Positions 8,568 to 16,650 of a stretch of 64,000 nucleotides of DNA are shown piece after piece; position 1 is the first letter of the stretch, and each line of letters starts with the position of its first letter. The stretch is from assembly GCA_003584705.1 (NCBI GenBank), contig AP018536.1, forward strand, positions 3,038,001 to 3,102,000, read 5' to 3'. The translations under genes and the position numbers were made by a program. The notes under the pieces were generated by a model. It was not told where the DNA came from. It made no database searches and saw only the letters and a list, made by a program, of their open reading frames with translations. This DNA comes from Lachnospiraceae bacterium GAM79. Its GTDB lineage: Bacteria; Bacillota; Clostridia; Lachnospirales; Lachnospiraceae.

Positions 8568-8880
8568 TACTTATTCCTCCTGTATCCGTTTTCATCCCGG
8601 TATTCGGGATGTTCCTTTACGTATGGATCCTTATCGCCGCAGATGGTATAGTCGCATCGGCAGCCGTCCACGCCGTAAATTCATAATAGATGGGCTTGCT
8701 GTTTTCGTAAGGTGCAACATCCATCTCGTAATATGCCTTGTGGTCGGTCGGCGTAAAAACGCCGCGATGTCTGTTCTGCTTTTCAATTTCCTTTCGCAGT
8801 TCGTTCTCTGGCAGCGTGAAAGACTTTTTCACTCCGGAGAGTCTATACACTGCCCGTAGGATGGATGCAAAAATGCTCAT
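8567..8880 (-). pseudogene. frame-disrupted ORF, possible hydrolase remnant
   Basis: The first frame (8617-8880) starts with MSIFASILRAVYRLSGVKK behind GAGAGG, and continues through RGVFTPTDHKAYYE. After about residue 75 the likely continuation is in another frame, reading VDGCRCDYTICGDKDPYVKE and ending in a TAA that overlaps the ATG of the next gene (TAATG). This overlap suggests that the second frame is the original 3' end. The gene therefore appears to carry an indel near 8650-8700. The N-terminus resembles leaders of some alpha/beta hydrolases, but I am not sure. Confidence 0.4.
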
Positions 8881-8894
8881 GGCTTTTTTTCCTC

Positions 8895-9503
8895 TCATTT
8901 CCGCGCTGTAACGCACAGCCACCCCTTTTTGTTTTTGTGGCTCTTGATCCTACAAAATCCTGCTTGCTCCAGATATGCTTTCAGTGCAGTGTCCGTGTAG
9001 ATGGTCATACCATTGATAATTTGTGTCCATTTGTCATCTTTTGCTGTTTCGCCGTTTGCTTCATTGCAGATGAAAAAGATCCCGCCGGGCTTCAGCACCC
9101 GATAGACCTCTCTGAAATTCTGTGCAAGCTCCGGCCAGAAGTAGACCGTTTCAAAGGCGGTCGCCACATCAAACTGCTCCGCTTCAAACGGCAGCTCTGT
9201 CACGCTTGCCTGTTGCACGTTGCACCGTCCTGCCGCAATGGCTCTGGCATTGACTTTTCGCGCTTTTTCCACGCTGACGGCTGAGTAGTCGATGCCCTGC
9301 ACCCTGCCTTTGGGACACAGTTTCAACAGCGTTTTAATGTTCGCTCCACCGCCGCAGCCGCAGTCCAGCACCATGGCATCCGGGGCAGGCTGCAAAAATT
9401 GAAGTCCCCACGCTGCCATTGCGCTGTGTCCGAAGTTCATCATGGCAACCATGATCTTCCCGCCTAGTCCTACGGGTTTTCGGGTGTTTTCAAAGAATGA
9501 CAT
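8895..9503 (-). CDS. class I SAM-dependent methyltransferase
   Basis: A 202-residue methyltransferase with motif I VLDCGCGGGANI near residue 45, an acidic residue after the next strand (GIDYSAVSVEKA), motif IV FDVATAFETVYFW, and post-motif VLKPGGIFFICNE. It has the Rossmann-like core only. Relatives methylate small molecules such as quinones or tetrapyrroles, but the substrate is not visible. It follows a second, different methyltransferase by a single base, so the two are probably translated together. Confidence 0.8.
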   Translation of the reverse strand: MSFFENTRKPVGLGGKIMVAMMNFGHSAMAAWGLQFLQPAPDAMVLDCGCGGGANIKTLLKLCPKGRVQGIDYSAVSVEKARKVNARAIAAGRCNVQQASVTELPFEAEQFDVATAFETVYFWPELAQNFREVYRVLKPGGIFFICNEANGETAKDDKWTQIINGMTIYTDTALKAYLEQAGFCRIKSHKNKKGWLCVTARK

Positions 9504-9504
9504 A

Positions 9505-10119
9505 TCACACCTCCGATTTCACACATTCGGCATAGGTCAGCGGGAAGGACGCTTTCAGCACAGCACTTTTTCGCACACTCCACCCGTTCTGCCTCAGAAA
9601 GCTCAGATACTCCTCACTCGTCCACCTGCTATGCAGAGGGAATCCTGCCAATCTCATAAAATAGGCTTTGATCCTTCCTCTAAGTGAATTTTCCGCGTGA
9701 GTAAAGGTTGGCGCGATCAACACACCATCGTCCTTCAGCACCCGTTTGATCTCTCGCAGTGATTTCTCTGGTTGCGGCACGATGTGCAATGCGTTGGATA
9801 CGATTACCACATCAAATGAATTGCCTGCGTATGGCAAAGAAAACATATCCTGCACGGAAAAATGCAGCTTCGCAGAACAATTTCCCCGCTTGGCTTCTGC
9901 AATCATTTTTGGAGAGGCATCCGTCGCCTCAATGCGTGCCGCTACTTTTACGATGTGCTTGGCGATCAGTCCCGTTCCTGTAGCCAACTCCAGCACTGTT
10001 TTGTCTTTCACGACCGGACGGATCAGCTCATATATTTTTTCGTATGCTGCCCTGTCTTTTCGCATAAAGCAGTCATACAGACCTGCATTTCTGTCCCAGA
10101 AATTCTCGTGATCTTGCAT
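9505..10119 (-). CDS. class I SAM-dependent methyltransferase (UbiE-like)
   Basis: A 204-residue methyltransferase with motif I VLELATGTGLIA near residue 45, then IEATDASPKMI, motif IV FDVVIVSNALHI, and VLKDDGVLIAPTF. This is the UbiE/Coq5-like layout, with substrate unknown. It is the first gene of the minus-strand run that continues to about 6.0 kb. The start follows a CACC-type spacer with GGTGAG upstream. The pairing with another methyltransferase and with ATC-hydrolase-like genes is unusual and suggests a small-molecule modification or detoxification operon. Confidence 0.8.
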   Translation of the reverse strand: MQDHENFWDRNAGLYDCFMRKDRAAYEKIYELIRPVVKDKTVLELATGTGLIAKHIVKVAARIEATDASPKMIAEAKRGNCSAKLHFSVQDMFSLPYAGNSFDVVIVSNALHIVPQPEKSLREIKRVLKDDGVLIAPTFTHAENSLRGRIKAYFMRLAGFPLHSRWTSEEYLSFLRQNGWSVRKSAVLKASFPLTYAECVKSEV

Positions 10120-10231
10120 TGTTGTCTCACCTTTTATAATTAGACTGTTCTAACCAGCACGCGCATATCCGCAAGTTAGGTTCGGCTAACTCGTGTGTTT
10201 AGAAAAAGCCGCATTTCTGCGACCTTTCGCC

Positions 10232-10498
10232 TTATTCAAATAACTTCCTCCATGCACTGCACACCAACGTTTTCAGCCACTGAGGATAACGATTCTCAAT
10301 CTGCTCCTTGTGGGAACAGCCAAAATCTATTTTTTGCACCGTTGCGGTGGCCTTTGTCTTTTTGTCTATATTATACCGTGCTTGCTTCTGATTTGCAATG
10401 GTATAGTATTCTATTTTGTAAACTTCCTCTGTCACATCTACAAAAAAGTCTGTTGTATAAACATCAGGATAAAGTTCCCGAAGGTTAATTTTCTTCAT
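10232..10498 (-). pseudogene. sigma-70-like ORF, N-terminal part only
   Basis: The frame starts with MKKINLRELYPDVYTTDFF behind a perfect GGAGGT site, which is the standard opening of short sigma-70-like proteins carried by Bacillota conjugative elements. After about residue 30 it loses similarity and ends at 88 residues without regions 2 or 4. It is probably the 5' remnant of a mobile-element sigma gene joined to other sequence. A second remnant of a different mobile-element sigma gene lies at 15226-15366. Confidence 0.5.
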
Positions 10499-10697
10499 TA
10501 TGTACCTCCATTTCGATTCACGGGTGATTGACGGGTGAATCGAATGGAGGCGGAGACCGGCACCGGCAGACAACCGGGTCATCTCCGAAAAAATGGCAAC
10601 AAAAAACGCCAGATTTCCGTGAGGGAAAACTGGCGCGCCAAGAACAGCCATTATTATACTGAATTACATGGAACGATAATGCCGATGCAATGTTATA

Positions 10698-10727
10698 CTT
10701 GCCCGGAGGAGGGGCAAGGCTTTTTTT
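10698..10727 (+). terminator. rho-independent terminator
   Basis: CTTGCCC (10698-10704) pairs with GGGCAAG (10712-10718) and is followed by seven T residues (10721-10727). No intact plus-strand gene lies just upstream, so it probably belongs to a lost gene or works as an insulator beside the hairpin cluster. Confidence 0.6.
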
Positions 10728-10766
10728 AACTGATGTAGATCATGTGAGCTTTGAAAAAGCAAACGA

Positions 10767-11003
10767 GACACGGCAAAATAACCTCCAATCGGCTACCGTG
10801 TCCCTGCAAGTCGTCATTGGTTTGTGTAGACGCAAAGAAACGGCGGCTCTGATTTCTCAAAACCGCCGCCAAAGTAAGTAGAGTAAGCGCACAAAATCAA
10901 CCTGCCCAGCTACGGTTTTTTTCTTTCCCCATTAGGCGGGGCAGGTTTAAAAGAATATGAAAAGCCGATAACAGCAGTCATGTTAGCCTGCGTGTTATCG
11001 GCT
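10767..11003. repeat. cluster of four successive hairpins
   Basis: Four separate inverted repeats follow each other in a stretch without a gene: GACACGG/CCGTGTC (10767-10802), CGGCGG/CCGCCG (10841-10868), AACCTGCCC/GGGCAGGTT (10899-10947), and an 11-bp stem AGCCGATAACA/TGTTATCGGCT (10963-11003). Together with the terminator at 10698 this is five stem-loops in about 300 bases. No single known element explains them. The last one lies just downstream of the KTR gene on the minus strand and could end that operon. Confidence 0.5.
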
Positions 11004-11009
11004 CTGCGT

Positions 11010-11183
11010 CTATGCGTCTGGCTCTCTAATAACGGATATATTCAGTTGCTTTACATGAATGAGCGTTTCCTGTTTACATTTTGGACAGAACAAGGGGAAA
11101 TTCCTTAAGTCCGTGTCAATTCGTATTTTTATTCGGGTTTTATTATGGCATATAGGACAACTAACCCAACTTGTCTCTTTCAT
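11010..11183 (-). CDS. cysteine-rich KTR-domain protein
   Basis: A 57-residue protein with two Cys pairs, CPICHNKTRIKIR and FCPKCKQETLIHV, and the Lys-Thr-Arg signature that names the family. The four cysteines probably bind one zinc ion as a ribbon. Small KTR proteins are common cargo of Bacillota conjugative transposons, and their function is not known. It lies downstream of the ABC permease gene on the same strand with a five-base gap, so it ends the ECF-sigma ABC operon. A GGGGTAA site precedes the ATG. Confidence 0.8.
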   Translation of the reverse strand: MKETSWVSCPICHNKTRIKIRIDTDLRNFPLFCPKCKQETLIHVKQLNISVIREPDA

Positions 11184-11188
11184 CAAAA

Positions 11189-12295
11189 TTACCCCGTAAC
11201 TTGATGTTTCTTTGATATATTTTTTGTTAGTCTATAAAATACGAATATCAATCCAACATTAAGGATGATCATAAAGACCGGCTGGCTCATACCGAAATAT
11301 GTTTTCATATCAGAAAATATACCGTTTGTATGAAGCATAAAAATCGGGCAAATTTCCTGCATTTTTTGTAAAACAGGAAGGCTATCATTAAAATCAAACA
11401 CAACTGGCAAGAAGCAGATGACGCAAGAAGTAATAAGCGCTGTAACAGGAGAACTCATTTGAGCACTTAAAAACAATGTAATAGTTGTCAAGGCTACAAT
11501 CCCAAAAATATTCAATATTACAGAGATAAAGAACATTTGCAAAAAGGTCAAATTATATATTGAAGAAGCATAATGTAATGAAGATTGAATGCTTACATTC
11601 CACCCCTGTAACCCATAGGTACAGCCATACAGAACTAAATTTAGCAGTAAATACAAGAGGTATGTGCCAATTACAACTTCCAAGGCCGCTATAATTTTTG
11701 AAGTTGTGAGTTTGGTTCGGCCATACCGAGCCGAATAAATAATGCTATCTGTATGAAGTGCATACTCTTCTGAGAAAACAGGAGATAGAGTGATTACAAC
11801 AATTAAACATATCATTATGGACAAGATGCTCCCCATTCCAGATAATAGCTTATCCCAGCCATCGCAATATCCTAAAGTCACAGTTGGACTATTTGGATAT
11901 GCTGTTTCGAGTGACTTAAAACTACCATCAGAATTTGTCAAATATTCCAGAATCGCCGCTTGGTCACGATAAACATGAACAGCAGAAAAAGCAGAATTTT
12001 CATCTTGTCCAACAGTTGCTTGTTTTGCTTGGTCGATTTTTTCTTGCATAGTAAGTAATGTATTTTGAGAGAGTTTTCCTTCAAATATTTCTGCTACTTC
12101 CTTCCGTTGTTCAATGGCTGTAAAACCGCTTGCTAATGCCATTTTTTCAAGGTCATAATCATAGAAAACATTTTGATAATTAAATTGAAAAAAGAAAAAA
12201 TAGGCAACGATAAGAACCACACCAGCTAAAAACAACATTCGTGTTTGCTTTCTCGAACATATTTTATTTCGTTCTGCTTTTATCATTTCATTCAT
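11189..12295 (-). CDS. ABC-2 type permease of ECF-linked module
   Basis: A 368-residue membrane protein with one N-terminal membrane segment (about residues 20-38), an extracellular region of about 120 residues rich in Gln and Glu, then five more membrane segments. This is the layout of ABC-2 export permeases with a large outer domain. The N-terminus MNEMIKAERNKICSRKQTR is a cytoplasmic interface helix. Its start overlaps the stop of the ATPase gene by eight bases, and it should form the membrane half of that transporter. Confidence 0.75.
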   Translation of the reverse strand: MNEMIKAERNKICSRKQTRMLFLAGVVLIVAYFFFFQFNYQNVFYDYDLEKMALASGFTAIEQRKEVAEIFEGKLSQNTLLTMQEKIDQAKQATVGQDENSAFSAVHVYRDQAAILEYLTNSDGSFKSLETAYPNSPTVTLGYCDGWDKLLSGMGSILSIMICLIVVITLSPVFSEEYALHTDSIIYSARYGRTKLTTSKIIAALEVVIGTYLLYLLLNLVLYGCTYGLQGWNVSIQSSLHYASSIYNLTFLQMFFISVILNIFGIVALTTITLFLSAQMSSPVTALITSCVICFLPVVFDFNDSLPVLQKMQEICPIFMLHTNGIFSDMKTYFGMSQPVFMIILNVGLIFVFYRLTKNISKKHQVTG

Positions 12296-13163
12296 GCTCG
12301 GATACCTCCGCAAAATAGTATAAATACAAATCTTCCAATGTTGGATCAACATTCCAAGCGGTTCTGCATGGTGCTTCTTGAGAAATAATCCTCAGCCGTT
12401 CTGCACCATTATTATGTTTCAGATTTGCTGTTACATAGTTCAATTCTAATTCTTCGGCCTCTTTTCGAGATACATCACATTCCCAAACACATTTTTCAAT
12501 CGGCTTCAAAATTTCTTCTGGAGAACCATGTTGAATTAACTCGCCATTTTTCATAATCAGAATCTCATTTGCGATATATTCAACATCAGAAACAATGTGA
12601 GTGGACAAAATTACAATTCTATTTTCTGCCAAAGAACTAATCAGATTCCTAAACCGCACCCGCTCTTTCGGGTCAAGTCCAGCTGTAGGTTCATCCAAAA
12701 TCAAAATACGGGGATCGTTTAGTAATGCTTGAGCAATTCCCAAGCGTTGTTTCATACCGCCGGAAAAAGTTTTGATTTTTTCGTTTTTCTGTGTGAGCAG
12801 ATCAACAACCTGCAACAGCTCCATTGTGCGATTATGGGCTTTTTTAGGCGGCAGCCCCTTTATTGCAGAGATATACATCAAAAATTTATACGCTGTAAAG
12901 TTAGGATAATAGCCAAAATTTTGTGGCAGGTAGCCTAAGATATTACGATATTTCTCGCCCAAATCATGAATGTTTTTCCCGTTAAAAAAAATGGCTCCTT
13001 TCGTTTCAGTTTGGACATCGCAAATCATTCGCATCAAAGTTGTCTTGCCCGCACCATTTGCCCCGATTAGACCATAAACACCATTTGTTAATTTTGCGCT
13101 GAAATGATTTACAGCTTTTTTTCTTCCATATTCTTTTGAAAGATCATTTATTGTAAGTTCCAT
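12288..13163 (-). CDS. ABC transporter ATP-binding protein of ECF-linked module
   Basis: A 291-residue ATPase with Walker A GANGAGKT (near residue 38), signature FSGGMKQRLGIA, Walker B RILILDEP, and H-loop LSTHIV. The C-terminal 70 residues are an extra domain ending in the YLYYFAEVSEHE tail, as in bacitracin or lantibiotic type exporters. The start at 13163 is fixed by GGAG eight bases upstream. It overlaps the upstream membrane-protein gene by 16 bases. With the downstream permease it forms an export or immunity transporter; the substrate is unknown. Confidence 0.85.
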   Translation of the reverse strand: MELTINDLSKEYGRKKAVNHFSAKLTNGVYGLIGANGAGKTTLMRMICDVQTETKGAIFFNGKNIHDLGEKYRNILGYLPQNFGYYPNFTAYKFLMYISAIKGLPPKKAHNRTMELLQVVDLLTQKNEKIKTFSGGMKQRLGIAQALLNDPRILILDEPTAGLDPKERVRFRNLISSLAENRIVILSTHIVSDVEYIANEILIMKNGELIQHGSPEEILKPIEKCVWECDVSRKEAEELELNYVTANLKHNNGAERLRIISQEAPCRTAWNVDPTLEDLYLYYFAEVSEHE

Positions 13164-13921
13164 ATCAATTCTCCAATCATTTTTTCTTTTTTCAAGTACA
13201 GTTGAAGTGTTTTCCCTAATAGGATAATAGATAACACATAAAATCCAATCCATCCCCAGAACATAGACGCTTCAAATATAAATCGCTGATGGAGTACAAG
13301 AGAAAATGTTCCAGAAAGAAAAATCATACAAGCGATTAAATGATACAAGCTATCGTTTGTCCTGCTTTTCGCACATATAAAAAGATAACAAGTGCAAGAA
13401 ATATTAAATGGAATCAAACCATACAACACCATTTCAATCATTGATTTCTGGTAAATATATGCCATTGAAATTAAAATGACTGTTATTAGGAAAAGGTTGA
13501 TTACTCCAATAATCAGCATACGACCTGCTACAATTTTTACCAGCGTTGTTCTACTAGACTGTTCAATTTCCCACATACCATAGATGTTGCTTTTAGATAT
13601 TTCTATTGCACCTAATAACGCAAGGAATGGAACCATAACTGCAAGGATTGTCAATGGATAATAAAATGGAACCCTCCATTGGCCCAGGATACATGCTAAT
13701 AATACTGCACATATAGTGAGTATTATTTGAACAATCCAGAAAGAAAGCGGCAGAAATTGAAGTTGGTTCAATATAATATCTCGCATTGAATTTTTATTGA
13801 ATTCAGAACTATTCATGTAACTTTTTCCAGCTACGATTACTGCTTTAATTTTAGGTTCAGATGGAGCAGGCGTTTCACAACTCTGCAACCATTCTAATAC
13901 ACCATTTTGTTTTTGGGTCAT
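13148..13921 (-). CDS. membrane protein next to ECF sigma factor
   Basis: A 257-residue protein with a soluble N-terminal part of about 55 residues and then six hydrophobic segments. It overlaps the ECF sigma gene by four bases (ATGA), the usual position of an anti-sigma factor, and overlaps the ATPase gene at its other end. It may hold the sigma factor at the membrane until peptide stress, or it may be a second permease subunit. Neither role is proven by motifs. No zinc anti-sigma motif was seen. Confidence 0.55.
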   Translation of the reverse strand: MTQKQNGVLEWLQSCETPAPSEPKIKAVIVAGKSYMNSSEFNKNSMRDIILNQLQFLPLSFWIVQIILTICAVLLACILGQWRVPFYYPLTILAVMVPFLALLGAIEISKSNIYGMWEIEQSSRTTLVKIVAGRMLIIGVINLFLITVILISMAYIYQKSMIEMVLYGLIPFNISCTCYLFICAKSRTNDSLYHLIACMIFLSGTFSLVLHQRFIFEASMFWGWIGFYVLSIILLGKTLQLYLKKEKMIGELIWNLQ

Positions 13922-14466
13922 ACATTATCGCCTCCTCTAAAATCAGCCAAATATCGTTCCAGTTTTTTAATCCCCTGTTGGAGCCTAGATTTTACAGTAG
14001 AAACACTAGCTTTTGTAATGGTTGCAATCTCTCGGATTTTCAAATCATAATAAAATCGTAAAATGATGACCTCTTTTTGATAGTCCGGTAATGTGTTGAT
14101 TGCATATTGAATTTGCGCTTTAAGTTCGTTAAGCTCAATTTTTTCAAAGGCATTATCAGTATCTTCTATATCTTCAAGAGTTTCTAAATCCATATACAGG
14201 GGTTTTGCTTTCTTAGTATAATTGTTACAGGTATTAACAGCAATCGTTAGCAGGTAGTTTTGAAATTTCCCGATCTTTCGTACTGATTGAATATTCTCCA
14301 ACAATTTCAAGAAAACATCTTGTGTAATATCTGCGGCGGTATCTGGATCGCCGTTCAATCGCCGACAACAAAATAGATAAATTGACTGATAATATTTTCG
14401 GACAATTATCTCAAATGCATCTGTGTCACCCGACTGGATTTTTTTAATTAGTATGAAATCTTCGAT
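13918..14466 (-). CDS. ECF-type RNA polymerase sigma factor, non-canonical start
   Basis: A sigma-70 family regulator with region 2 (FEIIVRKYYQSIYLFCCRRL, DITQDVFLKLLE) and region 4 (LPDYQKEVIILRFYYDLKI, then the helix-turn-helix ASVSTVKSRLQQGIKKLER). The full protein would be about 182 residues. The frame extends upstream of a TTG at 14358 back to an ATC codon at 14466-14464, which sits correctly spaced behind AAGGCGGT; no ATG, GTG or TTG exists at that place. Either the start codon has mutated from ATG to ATC or an unusual start is used. It heads the ABC module downstream. Confidence 0.7.
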   Translation of the reverse strand: MEDFILIKKIQSGDTDAFEIIVRKYYQSIYLFCCRRLNGDPDTAADITQDVFLKLLENIQSVRKIGKFQNYLLTIAVNTCNNYTKKAKPLYMDLETLEDIEDTDNAFEKIELNELKAQIQYAINTLPDYQKEVIILRFYYDLKIREIATITKASVSTVKSRLQQGIKKLERYLADFRGGDNV

Positions 14467-14486
14467 ACCGTGTCACCGCCTTCCAT

Positions 14487-14504
14487 GTGTAAAACGCCTT
14501 ACAC
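14487..14504. promoter_or_regulatory. GTGTAA-N6-TTACAC operator-like dyad
   Basis: A perfect 6-bp dyad, GTGTAA AACGCC TTACAC, lies 20 bases upstream of the ribosome site of the ECF sigma gene. The symmetry suggests binding of a dimeric regulator near the promoter of this module. Confidence 0.45.
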
Positions 14505-14569
14505 TTAATATACAACTGAGTAACCCAAAAGGATTTAACTTTAGAAATTTTTCTTTTACTTTTTTCATT

Positions 14570-15079
14570 TCCCTTGACATTAACTTAGGAGGACTGACAG
14601 ACGAGGACGGTTTAATGCTCACACAACATTTGTTGGAGCGTTTTCCAGATCAAAAAATAGTCATTCTCTCTGGCTATAATCTTCCTGTTTATCGCAAAGA
14701 AGCAAAGAGGATCGGTGCAAGAGGGTTTATCAGTAAGGATGTAGAACCAGATGAGTTATTGCACATTTTATTGACCATCAAAAATGGGGCAACACACTTC
14801 CCACGGGAAGAAGTATTTATAGAAGAGCTGACAGACGGGGAGAGAAAAGTTCTCGAATTGGTTGCATCAGGAGTTAGGCGCCGCGAAATCGCTGAACAGC
14901 TTTTTATTAGTGAACGAACAGTATCAAATCATTTGCAACATATTTTTGAAAAATTGCAAGTTAGCTCTACCGTTGAGATGATAACAAAAGCTATTAAGCT
15001 CGGATATATTGCTCAATCTTCAATCCAGAGGTCATGCGAGAGGAAAGCGAGCTGCGCCAGCGGGTCGGACAGAAGTTGA
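14570..15079 (+). pseudogene. NarL/LuxR-type response regulator, 5'-truncated
   Basis: Homology begins abruptly at LDINLGGLTDEDGL, just at the phosphoacceptor Asp, and continues through the receiver C-terminus (GARGFISKDVEPDELL) and an intact LuxR helix-turn-helix (LTDGERKVLELVASGVRRRE and ERTVSNHLQHIFEKLQV). The first 50 residues of the receiver domain are missing, and the upstream sequence is unrelated. At the 3' end the last 20 codons run into another gene fragment. The junction near 14570 marks a deletion or insertion scar. Confidence 0.7.
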
Positions 15080-15174
15080 AACTCTACCTGGAACAGTATT
15101 TGCCTATCGTGGAAGGCGCCATTGACGGGGCCTTAAAAGTTGAAAAGCCGAATGAAGAAGCGGAGGGTGTCTGA
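15034..15174 (+). pseudogene. 46-codon mobile-element ORF remnant
   Basis: A short frame starting MREESELRQRVGQKLKLYL and ending in EEAEGV. Its charged, helical composition is like the tail of a larger element-borne protein. It overlaps the end of the truncated response regulator and has no good ribosome site. I cannot name the family. Confidence 0.3.
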
Positions 15175-15225
15175 ACATCCTCTGTTTTTCTTATTTTGCG
15201 GGCATTTTGGGACTTCTGCAACGCT

Positions 15226-15366
15226 TTATAAGTAGGGATAAGATACGGTATCACGGCGCCTCTGCATTTCCCGAAGGTAGTCGATTGCCTCATGGTACAG
15301 TACCAGCTTGCAGTAAGCATCGAACTGGCACCGCTCGCCATAGTCATTGCGGGGGATCATATCCAT
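15226..15366 (-). pseudogene. mobile-element sigma-70 protein, N-terminal remnant
   Basis: A frame of 46 codons behind a good AGGAAAAAAAAG site, reading MDMIPRNDYGERCQFDAYC and then LVLYHEAIDYLREMQRRRD. This is the opening of a sigma-70-like protein of about 150 residues common in Bacillota conjugative transposons. A stop follows at once and the conserved regions 2 and 4 are absent, so only the 5' end survived. Confidence 0.55.
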
Positions 15367-15399
15367 CTTTTTTTTCCTTTGCCGTCGTCCGGCAGAATG

Positions 15400-15861
15400 T
15401 TATTCAATATTTAATTCAATGCTTCCTGTGAAACTCTCGCATTCAATTCCGATATAATTTCCACCATCAGGAAGTGTAATTGTGTCACTATAAGTTCCGG
15501 TTGTTTCAATCAAAGTGACTGCTTCATCAGATCCAGAAATCCAAAATACTTTTGCAGTTCCCTCCGTAACCTCCAGCGCGCAGTCAATAGACAGCTCCTT
15601 ACCGGCTTCTCTTTTTATGGAAGTTCCTCCGAACAAATACTCTGTACCTGAAAAGTTCGCATAATCAGCCATATAAGTCCCTGTATAATCATCAATTCCT
15701 TTTTCTTTTTCCCCTTGCAGTGACGATTTCCCTGTCAGTTCTATGGAGCCCGCAGATTGAACAATGTTATTGTAATGATTGAGAATTTCATCTTTTGAAC
15801 AGCCAGCAAGCATAAAACTTCCCACAAGGACGAATGTTAATGCTAAAACTATTTTCTTCAT
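15400..15861 (-). CDS. lipoprotein of immunity cassette 1
   Basis: A 153-residue secreted lipoprotein. It has a signal peptide (MKKIVLALTFVLVGSFMLAGC) with lipobox LAGC at Cys21. The mature part is mostly beta-type sequence, with the C-terminal stretch GNYIGIECESFTGSIELNIE. It follows the two permease genes of the immunity cassette by seven bases, so it probably works outside the membrane with that transporter, perhaps as a LanI-like peptide-binding protein. The second cassette at 37.5-42 kb lacks this gene. Confidence 0.7.
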   Translation of the reverse strand: MKKIVLALTFVLVGSFMLAGCSKDEILNHYNNIVQSAGSIELTGKSSLQGEKEKGIDDYTGTYMADYANFSGTEYLFGGTSIKREAGKELSIDCALEVTEGTAKVFWISGSDEAVTLIETTGTYSDTITLPDGGNYIGIECESFTGSIELNIE

Positions 15862-15868
15862 AAAATCA

Positions 15869-16648
15869 TCACCAGCCTTTCTTTGGAGCTACCTTTTTGG
15901 CCTTTTTCTTTGTTTGGGTTGCTTCTCGTTCTTTCATGCACAAAATCAAGATGGCAGAAATAACGACAGCAAGCGCAAGACTGCAAGAACAGGTTCCGAT
16001 ATTCCAGTTGACTGCGGTATCATAGCTACGGTAGCCTACCATTCCAAGACTTGCGGTAATCGGATAAAGGTTTGCTAATGTCATATTTCCTGCGGCAAAC
16101 ATCCCTCCATATCCATAGACAAAAGCAATGATTACACCGACTAAAAAGCTGCCTGCCCTCCGACAAGTAAGAGCGATAATCGGCAGAACCGCAAGATATA
16201 AAAAGAAATTAACCGCAGTAATCTGCAAGGCTGCTTTTAGAGCTAAGGAAATCTCAAAGCCGGGAAATCCCACAATCATTTCTGCTATGATTGTAAACAG
16301 ACTGCATATCAGCCCGAAAATAATAGACAATACGCCGCACACAATCAATTTTCCGGTCAACAGTTTCTTAAAAGAGATCGGCACAGTCAGAATATTTTTC
16401 AATGTGTCATCCGTCTGCTCACGAGAAATCATATATCCAGCAATTAGGCTGATACACATCGGAAAAATCATGGACATATTGTTTTTGATGACCTGTTCTG
16501 TAAGATAGGCAAAATCCCAAACGGAACCATCATTCGCCATAGAGGTAAACAAGGTCAGCAGGACGGATAGGAGCATGAGTGCAACGCCCGCCCAAAGGAT
16601 ATGATACCTTTTCAATTTATAAAATTCTGTTTTTACAATGCGAACCAT
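15869..16648 (-). CDS. lantibiotic-immunity ABC permease (LanG/CprC-like), cassette 1
   Basis: A 259-residue membrane protein with six hydrophobic segments. The N-terminus MVRIVKTEFYKLKRYH and the motif GYMISREQTDDTLKNILTVP are hallmarks of LanE/LanG permeases of peptide-immunity transporters, including CprB/CprC of Clostridioides difficile. It ends with a Lys-rich tail (KKKAKKVAPKKGW). It stands two bases after the other permease gene. It is clearly diverged from its counterpart at 41206-41979, although the tail and motif are shared. Confidence 0.8.
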   Translation of the reverse strand: MVRIVKTEFYKLKRYHILWAGVALMLLSVLLTLFTSMANDGSVWDFAYLTEQVIKNNMSMIFPMCISLIAGYMISREQTDDTLKNILTVPISFKKLLTGKLIVCGVLSIIFGLICSLFTIIAEMIVGFPGFEISLALKAALQITAVNFFLYLAVLPIIALTCRRAGSFLVGVIIAFVYGYGGMFAAGNMTLANLYPITASLGMVGYRSYDTAVNWNIGTCSCSLALAVVISAILILCMKEREATQTKKKAKKVAPKKGW

Positions 16649-16650
16649 GT

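Noticed and set aside
10520..10546. GATTCACGGGTG-ATTG-ACGGGTGAATC taken as a recombination site
   Set aside because: The dyad is imperfect and no second copy was noticed elsewhere in the window, so there is no support beyond the pattern itself.
14423..14569. N-terminal extension of the truncated response regulator
   Set aside because: These codons overlap the start region of the ECF sigma gene and show no receiver-domain similarity, so they are not part of the original protein.
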